From Acidimicrobiia bacterium (lineage in GTDB: Bacteria; Actinomycetota; Acidimicrobiia; IMCC26256; PALSA-555), in NCBI GenBank assembly GCA_035948415.1, contig DASZJD010000029.1, forward strand, positions 1 through 64,000: DNA of 64,000 nt. The letters are read 5' to 3'. The position numbers were made by a program, and so were the translations under genes. Of this stretch, positions 42,291 through 50,622 are shown piece by piece (position 1 is the first letter of the stretch; the number at the start of each line of letters is the position of its first letter). The notes beneath the pieces are model-generated. The model did no database searches, was not told where the DNA came from, and was given only the letters and a program-made list of their open reading frames with translations.

Positions 42291-43310
42291 ATGCTGCTCG
42301 ACCACTACCTGCGCGCCGACCTCGGCGACGTGCCGCGGGTCGCCGCCGACCTCGAGCGGATGGGCTTCGACGGCCTGTACAGCGCCGAGGGGCCGCACGA
42401 GCCGTTCCTGCCGCTCCTGCTGGCGGCCGAGCACACGACCCGGGCGACGGTCTTCACGAACATCGCCGTCGGGTTCGCCCGCAGCCCGATGGACCTCGCC
42501 CAGCTCGCGAACGACCTGCAGCGGGTGTCGCGGGGTCGGTTCGTGCTGGGCCTCGGCTCGCAGATCCGTCCCCACATCGAGCACCGCTTCTCCATGCCCT
42601 GGGAAGCGCCGGTCGGGCGCATGCGCGAGCTGGTGCTGGCCGTGAAGGCGATCCATCGGTCGTGGAACGAGCGGACACCACTCGACTTCCGCGGCGAGGT
42701 CTACACGCACACCTTGACGACCCCGTTCTTCGACCCGGGACCGAACCCGTACGGCGCCCCGCCGATCTGGGTCGCGGGGCTCGGCCCGCGCATGACCCGG
42801 GCCGCGGCCGAGGTCGGTGACGGCCTGCTCGTCCACCCGTTCCACACCGGGGAGCTCGTGCGCGACCACGTGGCGCCGGCGGTGGCTGCCGGCCTGACCG
42901 TCGCCCACCGCGAACGCGACACGTTCACGATCTCGGCCGTCCCGATCGTGTGCACGGGCGCGACCGACGCCGAGCGGGAGGCCGCGACCGACGGCGTCCG
43001 GCGGCTCCTCGCCTTCTACGGCTCGACCCCCGCCTACCGGGTGGCGCTCGAGCCGCACGGCTGGGGCGAGCTCCAGACCGAGCTCAATCGGCTCACGAAG
43101 GCGGGGCGCTGGGACGAGCTGGCCGGGCTCGTCGACGACGAGGTGCTCACGACGCTGGCCGTCTGCGGCCCCCCGGCCGAGATCGGCGCGCTCGTCGAGG
43201 CTCGGTACCGCGGCGTCGTGGACCGGGTCGGGCTCTCGATGCCCTACCGCGCGTCGCGGGACACGCTCGCCGCGGTGGTGGCGGGCTTCGCCGGCGCGGA
43301 GCGAGGATGA
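42291..43310 (+). CDS. LLM-class (F420-type) flavin oxidoreductase
   Basis: A 339-residue luciferase-like TIM barrel. FDGLYSAEGPHEPFL, NIAVGFARSPMDLAQ (cofactor strand), GRFVLGLGSQIRPHIEHRF (about 83-101) and the PPIWVAGLGP segment are typical of actinobacterial F420-dependent members. A C-terminal part near 230-290 holds a helical insertion (YGSTPAYRVALEPHGWGE). ATG 42291 is close to its -10. The stop overlaps the next SDR start (ATGA). Divergent from the thiolase-like gene, suggesting a shared pathway. Substrate unknown. Confidence 0.92.
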   Translation: MLLDHYLRADLGDVPRVAADLERMGFDGLYSAEGPHEPFLPLLLAAEHTTRATVFTNIAVGFARSPMDLAQLANDLQRVSRGRFVLGLGSQIRPHIEHRFSMPWEAPVGRMRELVLAVKAIHRSWNERTPLDFRGEVYTHTLTTPFFDPGPNPYGAPPIWVAGLGPRMTRAAAEVGDGLLVHPFHTGELVRDHVAPAVAAGLTVAHRERDTFTISAVPIVCTGATDAEREAATDGVRRLLAFYGSTPAYRVALEPHGWGELQTELNRLTKAGRWDELAGLVDDEVLTTLAVCGPPAEIGALVEARYRGVVDRVGLSMPYRASRDTLAAVVAGFAGAERG

Positions 43311-44062
43311 CGGCCGTGCCGGCGCCCGACCCCCGCCTCGACGGGCACGTCGCGCTCGTGACCGGCGCCGGCCGGGGCGTGGGGGCCGGGGTCGCCGACG
43401 CGCTGGCCGCGGTCGGTGCGGCCGTGGCCGTGAACGACGTCGACCGGGGCCGCGCCGAGCGCGTCGCCGCCGACCTCGCCGAGACCGGGGCGCGCGCCGC
43501 CGCGTTCGTCGCCGACGTCACCGACTTCGCCGCCGTGCAGGGCATGGTGGCCGAGGTGGCGCGGACGCTCGGACCCGTGGACGTGCTGGTGAACAACGCC
43601 GGGATCCCGCCCGGCTTCGCGCTCCAGCGCTTCCGTGACCTGCCCGTCGAGGCGTGGGACCCCTTCGTGCGGCTCAACCTCTACGGCGTCCTGCACTGCA
43701 CGAAGGCGACGGTCGACGGCATGTGCGAGCGGCGCTGGGGCCGCGTCGTCACGGTGTCGTCCGAGGCGGGACGAACGGGCCTGCCCATCGGCGTGTCGCT
43801 ATACGGGGCGAGCAAGGCCGCGGCCATCGGCTTCTCGCGCCATCTCGCAGTCGAGCTGCTCGGCACCGGCGTCACCGTGAACTGCGTGGCCCTCGGCCTC
43901 ATCGCCACCGGGCCCGACGACCGCCGCCCGCCGCCGGCGCCGACGGCCCGCCTCGGCCGTCCCGAGGACGTCGCCGCCGCGGTGTGCTTCCTGGCCTCGC
44001 CCGGCGCCGACTGGGTCACCGGCCAGGTGCTCGGCGTGAACGGCGGCGCCCTCACCACGTGA
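43307..44062 (+). CDS. Short-chain dehydrogenase/reductase (SDR)
   Basis: A 251-residue SDR. TGAGRGVGAGVA (about 19-30) is the cofactor loop, NDVDRG shows an Asp after the second strand, NNAGIPPGF is near 92, and YGASK (about 166-170) with Ser in TVSSE is the active site. The loop after IATGPDD is Pro-rich and shorter than usual. ATG 43307 overlaps the LLM stop by 4 nt, so the two enzymes are coupled. Substrate unknown. Confidence 0.93.
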   Translation: MTAVPAPDPRLDGHVALVTGAGRGVGAGVADALAAVGAAVAVNDVDRGRAERVAADLAETGARAAAFVADVTDFAAVQGMVAEVARTLGPVDVLVNNAGIPPGFALQRFRDLPVEAWDPFVRLNLYGVLHCTKATVDGMCERRWGRVVTVSSEAGRTGLPIGVSLYGASKAAAIGFSRHLAVELLGTGVTVNCVALGLIATGPDDRRPPPAPTARLGRPEDVAAAVCFLASPGADWVTGQVLGVNGGALTT

Positions 44063-44101
44063 CCCACCGGCCCGGGCGCTGGGGCTCGGGGAGCGAGGCG
44101 G

Positions 44102-44572
44102 CTACGCCGGTCGGGTGCTGAGCATGACGGCGGCCATACGGACGGGCCGGTCGCCGCGGTTCCGCCACGCGTGCCGGGTCCCGCGCTGCACGACGCAGTC
44201 GCCGGGCCGCAGGGTGACCTCCCCGGTGTCGAGCTCGAGGCCGATCTCGCCCTCGAGGACGAGGACGTAGTCGATCGTGTCCGTGGCGTGGAACCCGTCC
44301 GGCTCCATCCCGGGGATGGCCGCCGCGGTGCGGGCCAGGCGCTCGCGCAGCACCGCGTCCGGTGGGACCGCGAACACGCGCCACGCGGTGCCGCCGGCGG
44401 GCGGCTCCAGCACCATCGGGCCGTCCCGAGGATCGACGACGGCGTCGAGGCCGCGGCCGGGGTCGCTCACCCACACCTCGGCCCACGTGTCCCCTCCGAA
44501 CGCCTCACCGTCAGCGATCACGGTCGAGCGCCCGCGGTCGTCCACCCCGGTCACCACGCGGCGCACGCCCAC
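44102..44572 (-). CDS. Cupin-domain protein
   Basis: A 156-residue single-domain cupin. HATDTIDYVLVLEGEIGLEL (about 95-114) is cupin motif 1 and RPGDCVVQRGTRHAWRN (about 122-138) motif 2, with one His in each region as metal candidates; the usual full ligand set of motif 1 is incomplete. An N-terminal extension of 80 residues is not recognised. GTG 44572 is set by a -10 six nt upstream. Could be a small-molecule dioxygenase, isomerase or binding protein; convergent with the SDR gene. Confidence 0.85.
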   Translation of the reverse strand: MGVRRVVTGVDDRGRSTVIADGEAFGGDTWAEVWVSDPGRGLDAVVDPRDGPMVLEPPAGGTAWRVFAVPPDAVLRERLARTAAAIPGMEPDGFHATDTIDYVLVLEGEIGLELDTGEVTLRPGDCVVQRGTRHAWRNRGDRPVRMAAVMLSTRPA

Positions 44573-44578
44573 GACGCG

Positions 44579-44584
44579 ACGGTA
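44579..44584 (-). promoter_or_regulatory. Leaderless-type -10 for the cupin gene
   Basis: Minus-strand TACCGT ends 6 nt before GTG 44572, in the 25-nt gap after the LLM gene. Confidence 0.55.
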
Positions 44585-44597
44585 CGCCCCGTGGGCG

Positions 44598-45518
44598 TCA
44601 GCGCGCCGTGACGGCCCGGAGGACGCGGTCGGCGAACTGGTCGAGGTGCTCGCGGAAGTCGCGCCGGGTGTCGCCAGGGAGGGTGACGGTCAGGTACGTG
44701 ACCCCGAGGTCCCCCAGCGCCTCGATGCTGTCGATGGCCCGGCTGGCGTCGACCCCCGCGTTCGAGAACATGTCGAGCCCGTCGGGCATGAACACGACCT
44801 CGAGCGGCTCGGTGCGCTCGACGGCGCGGGCGTGGTCGCGCGCGTAGCCGAGGCGGGCGGCGAGGTCGGCCCGCGACGTGATCGGTGGCGTGTGGAGGCG
44901 CCGGGCGGACCCGGCCGGGCTCGGCATCGGCATCCAGCCGTCGGCGAGCTCGACGGCGCGACGGATGGCGCGCCGGCTGTTCCCGCCGACCCAGAGCGGC
45001 GGACCGCCGTCGCGCGCGGGCCGGGGGAGCATGGTGTTGCCGGGGGCGCGCCAGTGCCGCCCGGCCGCCGCGACGGTGTCGCCGCGCCACGCGGCGCGCA
45101 TGGCGACGATCGCCTCGTCGGTGAGCTCGTTGCGCTCGCTGAAGTCGACCCCGAGGGCCTCGAACTCGGGCTCGAGGTACCCGGCGCCGATCCCCACGAT
45201 CACGCGTCCGCCGGACAGCGCGTCCAGCGACGCGATGGCCTTCGCCGAGTGGAACGGGTTCCGGTAGGCGAGCACCAGGAGGTTCGTGTGGAGTCGCAGC
45301 CGCGTCGTCGCGGCAGCGGCGAAGCTCAGGGCGACGAACGGGTCGAGGGCGTGGTGACCGCCGGTAGCGAGCCAGCGGTCGGCCGGGAACGGGTGGTCGG
45401 TCACGAACACGGCGTCGTAACCCGCGCTCTCGGCGGCGGCGGCCAGCTCGGCGATCGCGGCCGCCGAGCACAGCTCCCCGTCGACGCGGTGGGTCGGGAG
45501 GCCGAGCGACGCCTTCAC
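44598..45518 (-). CDS. LLM-class (F420-type) flavin oxidoreductase
   Basis: A 306-residue luciferase-like protein. AVFVTDHPFPADRWL, RLHTNLLVLAYRNPF (cofactor strand), GRVIVGIGAGYLEPEFEALG (about 103-122) and PPLWVGGNSRRAIRRA are signature segments of the F420-dependent group. Length is standard. GTG 45518 overlaps the stop of the upstream dehydrogenase (GTGA), so it is the second gene of a two-gene operon. Substrate unknown. Confidence 0.92.
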   Translation of the reverse strand: MKASLGLPTHRVDGELCSAAAIAELAAAAESAGYDAVFVTDHPFPADRWLATGGHHALDPFVALSFAAAATTRLRLHTNLLVLAYRNPFHSAKAIASLDALSGGRVIVGIGAGYLEPEFEALGVDFSERNELTDEAIVAMRAAWRGDTVAAAGRHWRAPGNTMLPRPARDGGPPLWVGGNSRRAIRRAVELADGWMPMPSPAGSARRLHTPPITSRADLAARLGYARDHARAVERTEPLEVVFMPDGLDMFSNAGVDASRAIDSIEALGDLGVTYLTVTLPGDTRRDFREHLDQFADRVLRAVTAR

Positions 45519-46345
45519 GCGGGGTCGTGCCCCCCGAGCGCGAACGCGACGTGCTCGAGCGTCAGCGTGGCCGCCGGAAGGTCGACGCCGACGTCGTCGC
45601 CGAGGTCGAGCGCGGCCCGGAGGTCCTTGGCCGCGAGCTCCACCAGCGGCGCGAGGTCGCGGCTGTACACGGGGTCACCGCCGCGGACGGTCAGCAGGTC
45701 CCGCATCATCGGGCTCAGCGCGCCGGTGTGCTCGAGGACCGCGGCGAGCTGCGTGAGGTCGGTCCCCGCGGCGACGGCGAGGGCTCGCCCCTCTTGGGCT
45801 CCGAGCATGCTGACGTAGCCGACCAGGTTGCGGGCCAGCTTCGCCGCCAGCCCGGCGCCGCGTTCGCCGAGGTGGAGCACCAGGTCGCCGACGGCGTCGA
45901 GCACCGGTCGGGCCCGGTCAAAGCCGTCCGTCGGCCCGCCGACCATCACGCAGAGGGTCCCGGCCCGGGCGCCCTGCACCCCGCCGCTGATCGGCGCGTC
46001 GAGCACGACGACGTCGCCCGGCGCTCGGGCGGCGGCGGCGTGGACGGTCCGCGGGTGGACGGTGCTGTGGATCGCCACGACCGTCCCGTCGCCGGCGGCT
46101 TCGTACACGCCGGCGGGACCGCTGGTGGCCGCCTCGACCTGCGACGCGTCGAGGACCGCCACGCTGACGACCTCGGCGTCGGCGGCGGCCTGCGCGGCCG
46201 AGGCGGCGCCGCGCCCGCCGAGCTCGACGAGCGCCGCGACGGCGTCGGGACGCACGTCGAAGCCGGCCACGTCGTGGCCGGCGGCGAGCACGTTGGCAGC
46301 CATGGGCAGGCCGATGTTCCCCAGTCCGATCCAGGCGACTCGCAT
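45515..46345 (-). CDS. 3-hydroxyisobutyrate dehydrogenase-family beta-hydroxyacid dehydrogenase
   Basis: A 276-residue NAD(P)-dependent beta-hydroxyacid dehydrogenase. WIGLGNIGLPMAANV (5-19) is the dinucleotide loop, DAPISGGVQGARAG (about 116-129) the substrate-binding signature, and Lys in AGLAAKLARN (about 162-171) the catalytic residue. The family oxidises 3-hydroxyisobutyrate, tartronate semialdehyde or similar. ATG 46345 has GAGGAGG six nt upstream. It is coupled to an LLM gene and divergent from a SnoaL-like gene. Confidence 0.92.
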   Translation of the reverse strand: MRVAWIGLGNIGLPMAANVLAAGHDVAGFDVRPDAVAALVELGGRGAASAAQAAADAEVVSVAVLDASQVEAATSGPAGVYEAAGDGTVVAIHSTVHPRTVHAAAARAPGDVVVLDAPISGGVQGARAGTLCVMVGGPTDGFDRARPVLDAVGDLVLHLGERGAGLAAKLARNLVGYVSMLGAQEGRALAVAAGTDLTQLAAVLEHTGALSPMMRDLLTVRGGDPVYSRDLAPLVELAAKDLRAALDLGDDVGVDLPAATLTLEHVAFALGGHDPA

Positions 46346-46457
46346 GGCCTCCTCACCGACGACCCGGCGGTCCGACCGTCAGCCTGCCGAGGCGCCGCGC
46401 TGCCCGCCAGTCCGCCGCCCCGACCGGCGCGCCTCGAGGAGCGCGCCGTCGCCACCA

Positions 46458-46463
46458 TCTACG
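46458..46463 (+). promoter_or_regulatory. -10 element for the SnoaL-like gene
   Basis: TACGAT lies 52 nt before GTG 46516. The leader contains GAGAGGAGC next to the start. The same site read on the minus strand gives a weak TAGATG towards the divergent dehydrogenase. Confidence 0.45.
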
Positions 46464-46515
46464 ATCACGGGCCCCGCGACGGAATGGACGCGGGCCGGAT
46501 CGAGAGGAGCAGCCC

Positions 46516-46980
46516 GTGGGTCGGTTTCCACGCGACGAGATCGAAGGCGCGTTCCGGCACTTCCAGGAGGCGGCCGACCGGTCGGCGAAGAGCGGGGACT
46601 GGCGCGAGTGGTCGGAGTGCTTCACCGAGGACGCCGACTACTACGAGCACCACTACGGGAAGATGCACGGCCGTGAGGCCATCTACCAGTGGATCCAGTC
46701 GACGATGGCCGACCCGAACGTCGCCGACATGCGCAACTTCCCGATCGACTGGTACGTGATCGACGAGGACCGGGGCTGGGTCCTCTGCTCGGTGTGGAAC
46801 GAGATGGACGACCCCGGCGACGGGTCGCTCCACCGTGAGTACAACTGGACGATGCTCCACTACGCCGGCGACGGGCGGTTCTCCTACGAGGAGGACATGT
46901 ACAACCCGGTGGAGTTCGGGCGCATGGTCCAGGGCTGGCACGAGGCCAAGGACCGGCTGGCGGGCTCCCCCAAAAAATAG
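46516..46980 (+). CDS. SnoaL/NTF2-like domain protein
   Basis: A 154-residue cone-fold protein of the SnoaL/NTF2 group, which includes ketosteroid isomerases, dehydratases and cyclases. WSECFTEDADYYEHHYGKMHGREAI is too long to quote in full; its core DADYYEHH (about 39-46) holds polar residues at the pocket mouth, and NWTMLHYAGDGRF forms the last strands. GTG 46516 is supported by GAGAGGAG. It may isomerise or hydrate a steroid- or polyketide-like compound, or only bind one. Its stop codon forms part of the operator-like site upstream of the next gene. Confidence 0.85.
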   Translation: MGRFPRDEIEGAFRHFQEAADRSAKSGDWREWSECFTEDADYYEHHYGKMHGREAIYQWIQSTMADPNVADMRNFPIDWYVIDEDRGWVLCSVWNEMDDPGDGSLHREYNWTMLHYAGDGRFSYEEDMYNPVEFGRMVQGWHEAKDRLAGSPKK

Positions 46981-46991
46981 AACGTGTTGCA
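46978..46991. promoter_or_regulatory. KstR-like operator match
   Basis: TAGAACGTGTTGCA matches the TNNAACNNGTTNNA pattern known for KstR, the TetR-family repressor of cholesterol catabolism. It abuts and overlaps the -35 of the LLM gene promoter. Whether a KstR homolog exists in this genome is not visible here, and other TetR proteins can use AAC-GTT sites. Confidence 0.45.
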
Positions 46992-47015
46992 TTTCTGGGC
47001 GGGGGTCGGTACGAT
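46987..47015 (+). promoter_or_regulatory. Sigma-70-type promoter of the LLM-SDR pair
   Basis: TTGCAT (-35, 46987-46992) and TACGAT (-10, 47010-47015) are 17 nt apart, the ideal spacing. The leader has GGGGGAG before ATG 47049. This is the most canonical promoter in the window. Confidence 0.6.
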
Positions 47016-47048
47016 CCTCCTCGGCCCGCACCCGCACCAGGGGGAGCA

Positions 47049-48239
47049 ATGGAGTTCGGGATCTTCAACAGCCTCTACACGCCGCACCAGGCGTTCGAGG
47101 CCGAGGCCGACCAGTGGGCCGTCGAGGCCCAGCGGCTCCGCAACGAGGTCGCCTGGACCCGGGCCGCCGACCGGGCCGGCTTCAAGTACACGTGGGCGAC
47201 CGAGCACCACTTCCTCACCGAGTACTCGCACCTGTCGTCGAACGAGGGCTTCCTCGGCTACATGGCGGGGGTGACCGAGCGCATCCACCTCGGCAGCGGC
47301 ATCTTCAACATCACCCCGCCGGTCTGCCACCCGGCGCGCGTGGCCGAGAAGGTGGCGATGCTCGACCACCTCTCGGGCGGCCGCTTCGAGTTCGGAGTCG
47401 GCCGCGGGTCCTCGTCGACCGAGCAGCGGGGCTTCGGGATCCTCGACCCCGAGGAGACGAAGGCGATGGTCGACGAGGTCCTCCCGGAGTTCAAGCGGAT
47501 GTGGCGGGAGAACGAGTACAGCTTCTCGGGCCGCTACTTCTCGATGCCGCCGCGCAACGTGCTGCCGAAGCCGCTGAGCGACCCGCACCCGCCGATGTGG
47601 ATCGCCGCCGGCAACCCGGGCACGTTCGAGAAGGCGGCCCGCATGGGCCTCGGGGTCCTGTGCTTCACGACCGGCTCACCGGAGACCCTGAAGCCGCTCA
47701 TCGAGATCTACAAGACCACGATCGAGGACGCCGAGCCGGTCGGCGAGTACGTCAACAACAACGTGATGGTCACGAGTCAGATGCTCTGCCTCGAGGACGG
47801 GCAGCGGGCGCGGGACATCGCCTGCTCGATGCACGGCAGCTACCAGAACAGCCTCGTGTTCCACTACCTCGACACGTTCCCGAAGCCGCCGGGGCTCCCG
47901 GCCTGGCCCGACCTGATCCCCGAGCCCACGCCCGACCTGCTCGAGCAGAGCATCGCCAACCACCTCGTGATGATCGGGACCCCGGACGAGGTCCGCAAGT
48001 CGGTGCAGGACTACGAGGGCACCGGCGCCGACCAGGTCGTGTTCGGGATGCTCTCGACCACGATGCCGATCGAGGTCGCGCTGGAGGCGGTCGAGACGTT
48101 CGGGAAGCACATCGTCCCGGAGTTCGACCGCGACCCGGTCCACTCCACCACCCGCCAGCGCGAGGCTTACGTGGCCGAGCGGGGTCCGCACGACAAGCGG
48201 TCGCTCGGGCGCGCGCCCGACCAGGTCCCGGTCACGTAG
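47049..48239 (+). CDS. LLM-class flavin monooxygenase (luciferase-like)
   Basis: A 396-residue protein, longer than the other LLM members and closer to the luciferase alpha/beta-type monooxygenases. ATEHHFLTEYSHLSSN (about 56-71), RIHLGSGIFNITPPVCHP, GRFEFGVGRGSSSTEQRGFG (about 116-135) and PPMWIAAGNP are signatures. It could use FMNH2 with O2 or F420. ATG 47049 has GGGGGAG upstream. It is followed after 5 nt by an SDR and has a canonical promoter with a KstR-like site. A role in steroid or lipid breakdown is inferred. Confidence 0.92.
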   Translation: MEFGIFNSLYTPHQAFEAEADQWAVEAQRLRNEVAWTRAADRAGFKYTWATEHHFLTEYSHLSSNEGFLGYMAGVTERIHLGSGIFNITPPVCHPARVAEKVAMLDHLSGGRFEFGVGRGSSSTEQRGFGILDPEETKAMVDEVLPEFKRMWRENEYSFSGRYFSMPPRNVLPKPLSDPHPPMWIAAGNPGTFEKAARMGLGVLCFTTGSPETLKPLIEIYKTTIEDAEPVGEYVNNNVMVTSQMLCLEDGQRARDIACSMHGSYQNSLVFHYLDTFPKPPGLPAWPDLIPEPTPDLLEQSIANHLVMIGTPDEVRKSVQDYEGTGADQVVFGMLSTTMPIEVALEAVETFGKHIVPEFDRDPVHSTTRQREAYVAERGPHDKRSLGRAPDQVPVT

Positions 48240-48244
48240 ACCCG

Positions 48245-49084
48245 GTGGGCGAGCTCGACGGCCGCGTCGCGCTCGTGACCGGCGCCAGCCGCGGCATCGG
48301 CGCCGGCATCGCCCGCCGCTTCGCCGCCGAGGGCGCCCGCGTGGCGCTGACGGCGCGGACCCTCGACCCCGAGCCTGGCGCGCCGCTCGCGGGGTCGCTG
48401 CGCGAGACAGCGGCGGCCATCCAGGACGCGGGCGGCGAGGCGCTGGCGGTGCAGGCCGACCTCGCCGATCGCGAGGACCGCGTCCGCGTCGTCCCCGAGG
48501 TCGAGGCCGCGATTGGCCCCGTCGACGTGCTCGTCAACAACGCCGCCGCCGCCTTCTACCTCCCGAACGCCGACATCTCGCTGAAGCGTCGGCTCCTGAC
48601 CTTCGAGCTCAACGTGCAGGCACCGGTCGACCTGGCCCAGGCCGTGCTCCCGGCGATGCGGGCGCACCGTCGAGGCTGGATCGTGAACATCTCGAGCGCC
48701 ACGTCGAGGCACCCGGCCGGCCCGCCCTTCGACCCCGGCTTCAAGCTCGGGTTCACCAGCACGACGTACGGCGCCTCGAAGGCCGCGCTCGAGCGCTGCA
48801 CCACGGGGCTGGCGGCCGAGGTCTACGGCGACGGGATCGCGGTGAACAGCCTCGCCCCCGTCGCCGCCGTCCGCACGCCCGGCGCCGAGGCCCTCGTCGG
48901 CGACGTGCTGGACGCCAACCCGCGGATCGTCGAGCCCCTCGAGCTCTTCGTCGAGGCCGCGCTCGTCCTCGCCACCGCCGACCCGACCCGGCTCACCGGT
49001 CGGATCTGCTACTCGCGCCCGCTGCTCGAGGAGCTCGGCCGTGACTACCGGGGCCTCGACGGCCGCCCGCGCCTCGCGTCGTGA
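48245..49084 (+). CDS. Short-chain dehydrogenase/reductase (SDR)
   Basis: A 279-residue SDR. TGASRGIGAGIARRF (about 14-28) is the cofactor loop, TARTLDPE suggests NADP preference (Arg after the second strand), NNAAAAF replaces the usual NNAG, and YGASK (about 178-182) with Ser in NISSATS is catalytic. A longer loop (RHPAGPPFDPGFKLGF) precedes the Tyr and may gate the pocket. GTG 48245 is 5 nt after the LLM stop. Substrate unknown. Confidence 0.92.
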   Translation: MGELDGRVALVTGASRGIGAGIARRFAAEGARVALTARTLDPEPGAPLAGSLRETAAAIQDAGGEALAVQADLADREDRVRVVPEVEAAIGPVDVLVNNAAAAFYLPNADISLKRRLLTFELNVQAPVDLAQAVLPAMRAHRRGWIVNISSATSRHPAGPPFDPGFKLGFTSTTYGASKAALERCTTGLAAEVYGDGIAVNSLAPVAAVRTPGAEALVGDVLDANPRIVEPLELFVEAALVLATADPTRLTGRICYSRPLLEELGRDYRGLDGRPRLAS

Positions 49085-49104
49085 GCGTGCCGCCCCGGCT
49101 CACG
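49080..49104. terminator. Hairpin across convergent stop codons
   Basis: CGTGAGC (49080-49086) pairs with GCTCACG (49098-49104) around an 11-nt loop. The stop codons of the SDR and the convergent membrane-protein gene lie in the arms. No U-tract; candidate bidirectional terminator. Confidence 0.4.
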
Positions 49105-49768
49105 GCTCGGTCGTGACCGCCGGGACCGGACGGGCGAGGAGCAGCACGACGAGGACCAGGATCCAGACGGCCCAGATCAGGAAGGCGATGAAGCCGACGG
49201 TGAAGATGGCGGTGTTGTCGTCGGCGACGCCGACCCCCGCCACGAGCCACAGGAGTGCCAGCGCCTCGCCGGTCCAGCCCAGCCAGGCCTCGACGAAGCG
49301 GTGGCGCAGGATCAGCACCGACACCGCGGAGACGAAGACCGCGAGCGCGAACGACGCGAAGGCCAAGAAGATGACGCCGAGCAGGTAGAACGCCTTCGTT
49401 CCCGAGGGGCCGAGGTCGCCGACGTAGAGGGCGAGGAAGGCGTTGATCCCGTTGCCGACGAACGCGAGTGCGAGCGCCGCGATCCCACCCACGAGCGCGA
49501 CGACCGACACCCGGCTGCCGCTGCCCTCGACCCGCCGCAGGCGCGCCCACAGCGCCCCGAGGAACCAGAGGAACGCCACCGCGGCCAGCCCGTTCAGGTA
49601 GGAGCCGATCTTCAGCGCGTCCTGGTTGTCGCGGAAGAAGCTGGCGATCTTGGCGATCCCGTCGGACGGCTTCGGCGGGCTCCCGCCGATGAGCGCCGCC
49701 ACCACGACCAGCACCACGAACAGGATCCCGGCCCCCAGGCCGTATCGCTCCCACGTCGTCTCGTCCAT
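49100..49768 (-). CDS. Polytopic membrane protein of unknown function
   Basis: A 222-residue protein with about six hydrophobic segments (near 10-28, 55-75, 87-108, 122-148, 160-180 and 185-212). The first loop holds PPKPSDGIAKIASFFRDN, a pattern seen in small DUF4386-like actinobacterial membrane proteins, but the match is uncertain. No catalytic motif is evident. ATG 49768 has GGGAGGCAG upstream. It stands alone between convergent SDR and co-directional Nudix genes. Confidence 0.8.
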   Translation of the reverse strand: MDETTWERYGLGAGILFVVLVVVAALIGGSPPKPSDGIAKIASFFRDNQDALKIGSYLNGLAAVAFLWFLGALWARLRRVEGSGSRVSVVALVGGIAALALAFVGNGINAFLALYVGDLGPSGTKAFYLLGVIFLAFASFALAVFVSAVSVLILRHRFVEAWLGWTGEALALLWLVAGVGVADDNTAIFTVGFIAFLIWAVWILVLVVLLLARPVPAVTTEP

Positions 49769-49828
49769 CGCTGCCTCCCAACGGTCGCGCCGCCGCGCCG
49801 AGCCCTCGGTTCGAGGCTCCGGTCGCGC

Positions 49829-49834
49829 ACCCTA
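49829..49834 (-). promoter_or_regulatory. -10 element for the membrane-protein gene
   Basis: Minus-strand TAGGGT lies 60 nt before ATG 49768 in the 149-nt gap behind the Nudix gene. It is the only TANNNT there on that strand that I noted. Confidence 0.35.
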
Positions 49835-49917
49835 ACCCCGCCGCCCCGCGGACGTCGTGGCTGAGCCGGTGCAACCGATCGCGCGCCGGCGGGCCGTCGG
49901 AACGGGTGCGGGCTCCG

Positions 49918-50622
49918 TTACCGGCTGCGCTCGTCGGGGTCGACGGTTCGCTCCAGCCGCCACGGACCGTCACCGATGCGCAGCCGGTGTCGCGCGCCGG
50001 GGAGGTCGGGGTCGCCGGACGCGTAGCCGGCGTCGCCCGCCCACATCGCGATCATCCCCTCGGCGCCCTGGGCGACCCGAGTCTCGTAGAAGGTCGGTGG
50101 CCGCTCGCGCGCGTCGGCGAGCAGGCTCTCGACGTCGCCGAACTGGGCGAGGTGCGACAGGGTCATCCAGGTGGGGGGCGCCAGCTCGATCTCCTGGGCG
50201 TCGCGCCGGGCCACCGCGTCCGATGGGCGCATCCAGGCCGAGTCGTGGATCTCGCCGTGGTCGATCCGCACCGTGCCCGCCGGCGCCTGCGCCACGAAGA
50301 ACCAGGTCGAGAACCGCTTCGGCGCCAGGCCCGGCGGCACCCAGTGCGAGAACGACACCAGCGAGGTCAGGTCGCAGACCAGGCCGGCCTCCTCGCGCGC
50401 CTCCCGCACCGCGGCCCGGCGGGCCGCCTCCTCCTCGGTCGGGGCGCCGGCGGCGTCCTCGGGGTCGACCCGACCGCCGGGGAACACCCACATGCCGCCG
50501 AAGGCGAGCTTCGAGTTGCGGTGGAGCATCAGGGTCTCGACGCCCGGGGCGCGGTCGCGCACGAGCACCACGGTCGCCGCCGGGATCGGCGGCGTGACCG
50601 CGGCGTCGCCGGTCGAGACCAT
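49918..50622 (-). CDS. Nudix hydrolase
   Basis: A 234-residue Nudix-fold pyrophosphohydrolase. The Nudix box begins at GGRVDPED (about 50) and ends REAREEAGL (about 73-81), with the metal-binding REAREE helix intact but a slightly longer middle. FGGMWVFPGG precedes it, as in NUDT19/RppH-like acyl-CoA hydrolases. Substrates could be CoA, nucleotides or ADP-ribose; the CoA-rich surroundings make CoA turnover plausible. ATG 50622 overlaps the oxidoreductase stop by one base (TGATG). Confidence 0.9.
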   Translation of the reverse strand: MVSTGDAAVTPPIPAATVVLVRDRAPGVETLMLHRNSKLAFGGMWVFPGGRVDPEDAAGAPTEEEAARRAAVREAREEAGLVCDLTSLVSFSHWVPPGLAPKRFSTWFFVAQAPAGTVRIDHGEIHDSAWMRPSDAVARRDAQEIELAPPTWMTLSHLAQFGDVESLLADARERPPTFYETRVAQGAEGMIAMWAGDAGYASGDPDLPGARHRLRIGDGPWRLERTVDPDERSR

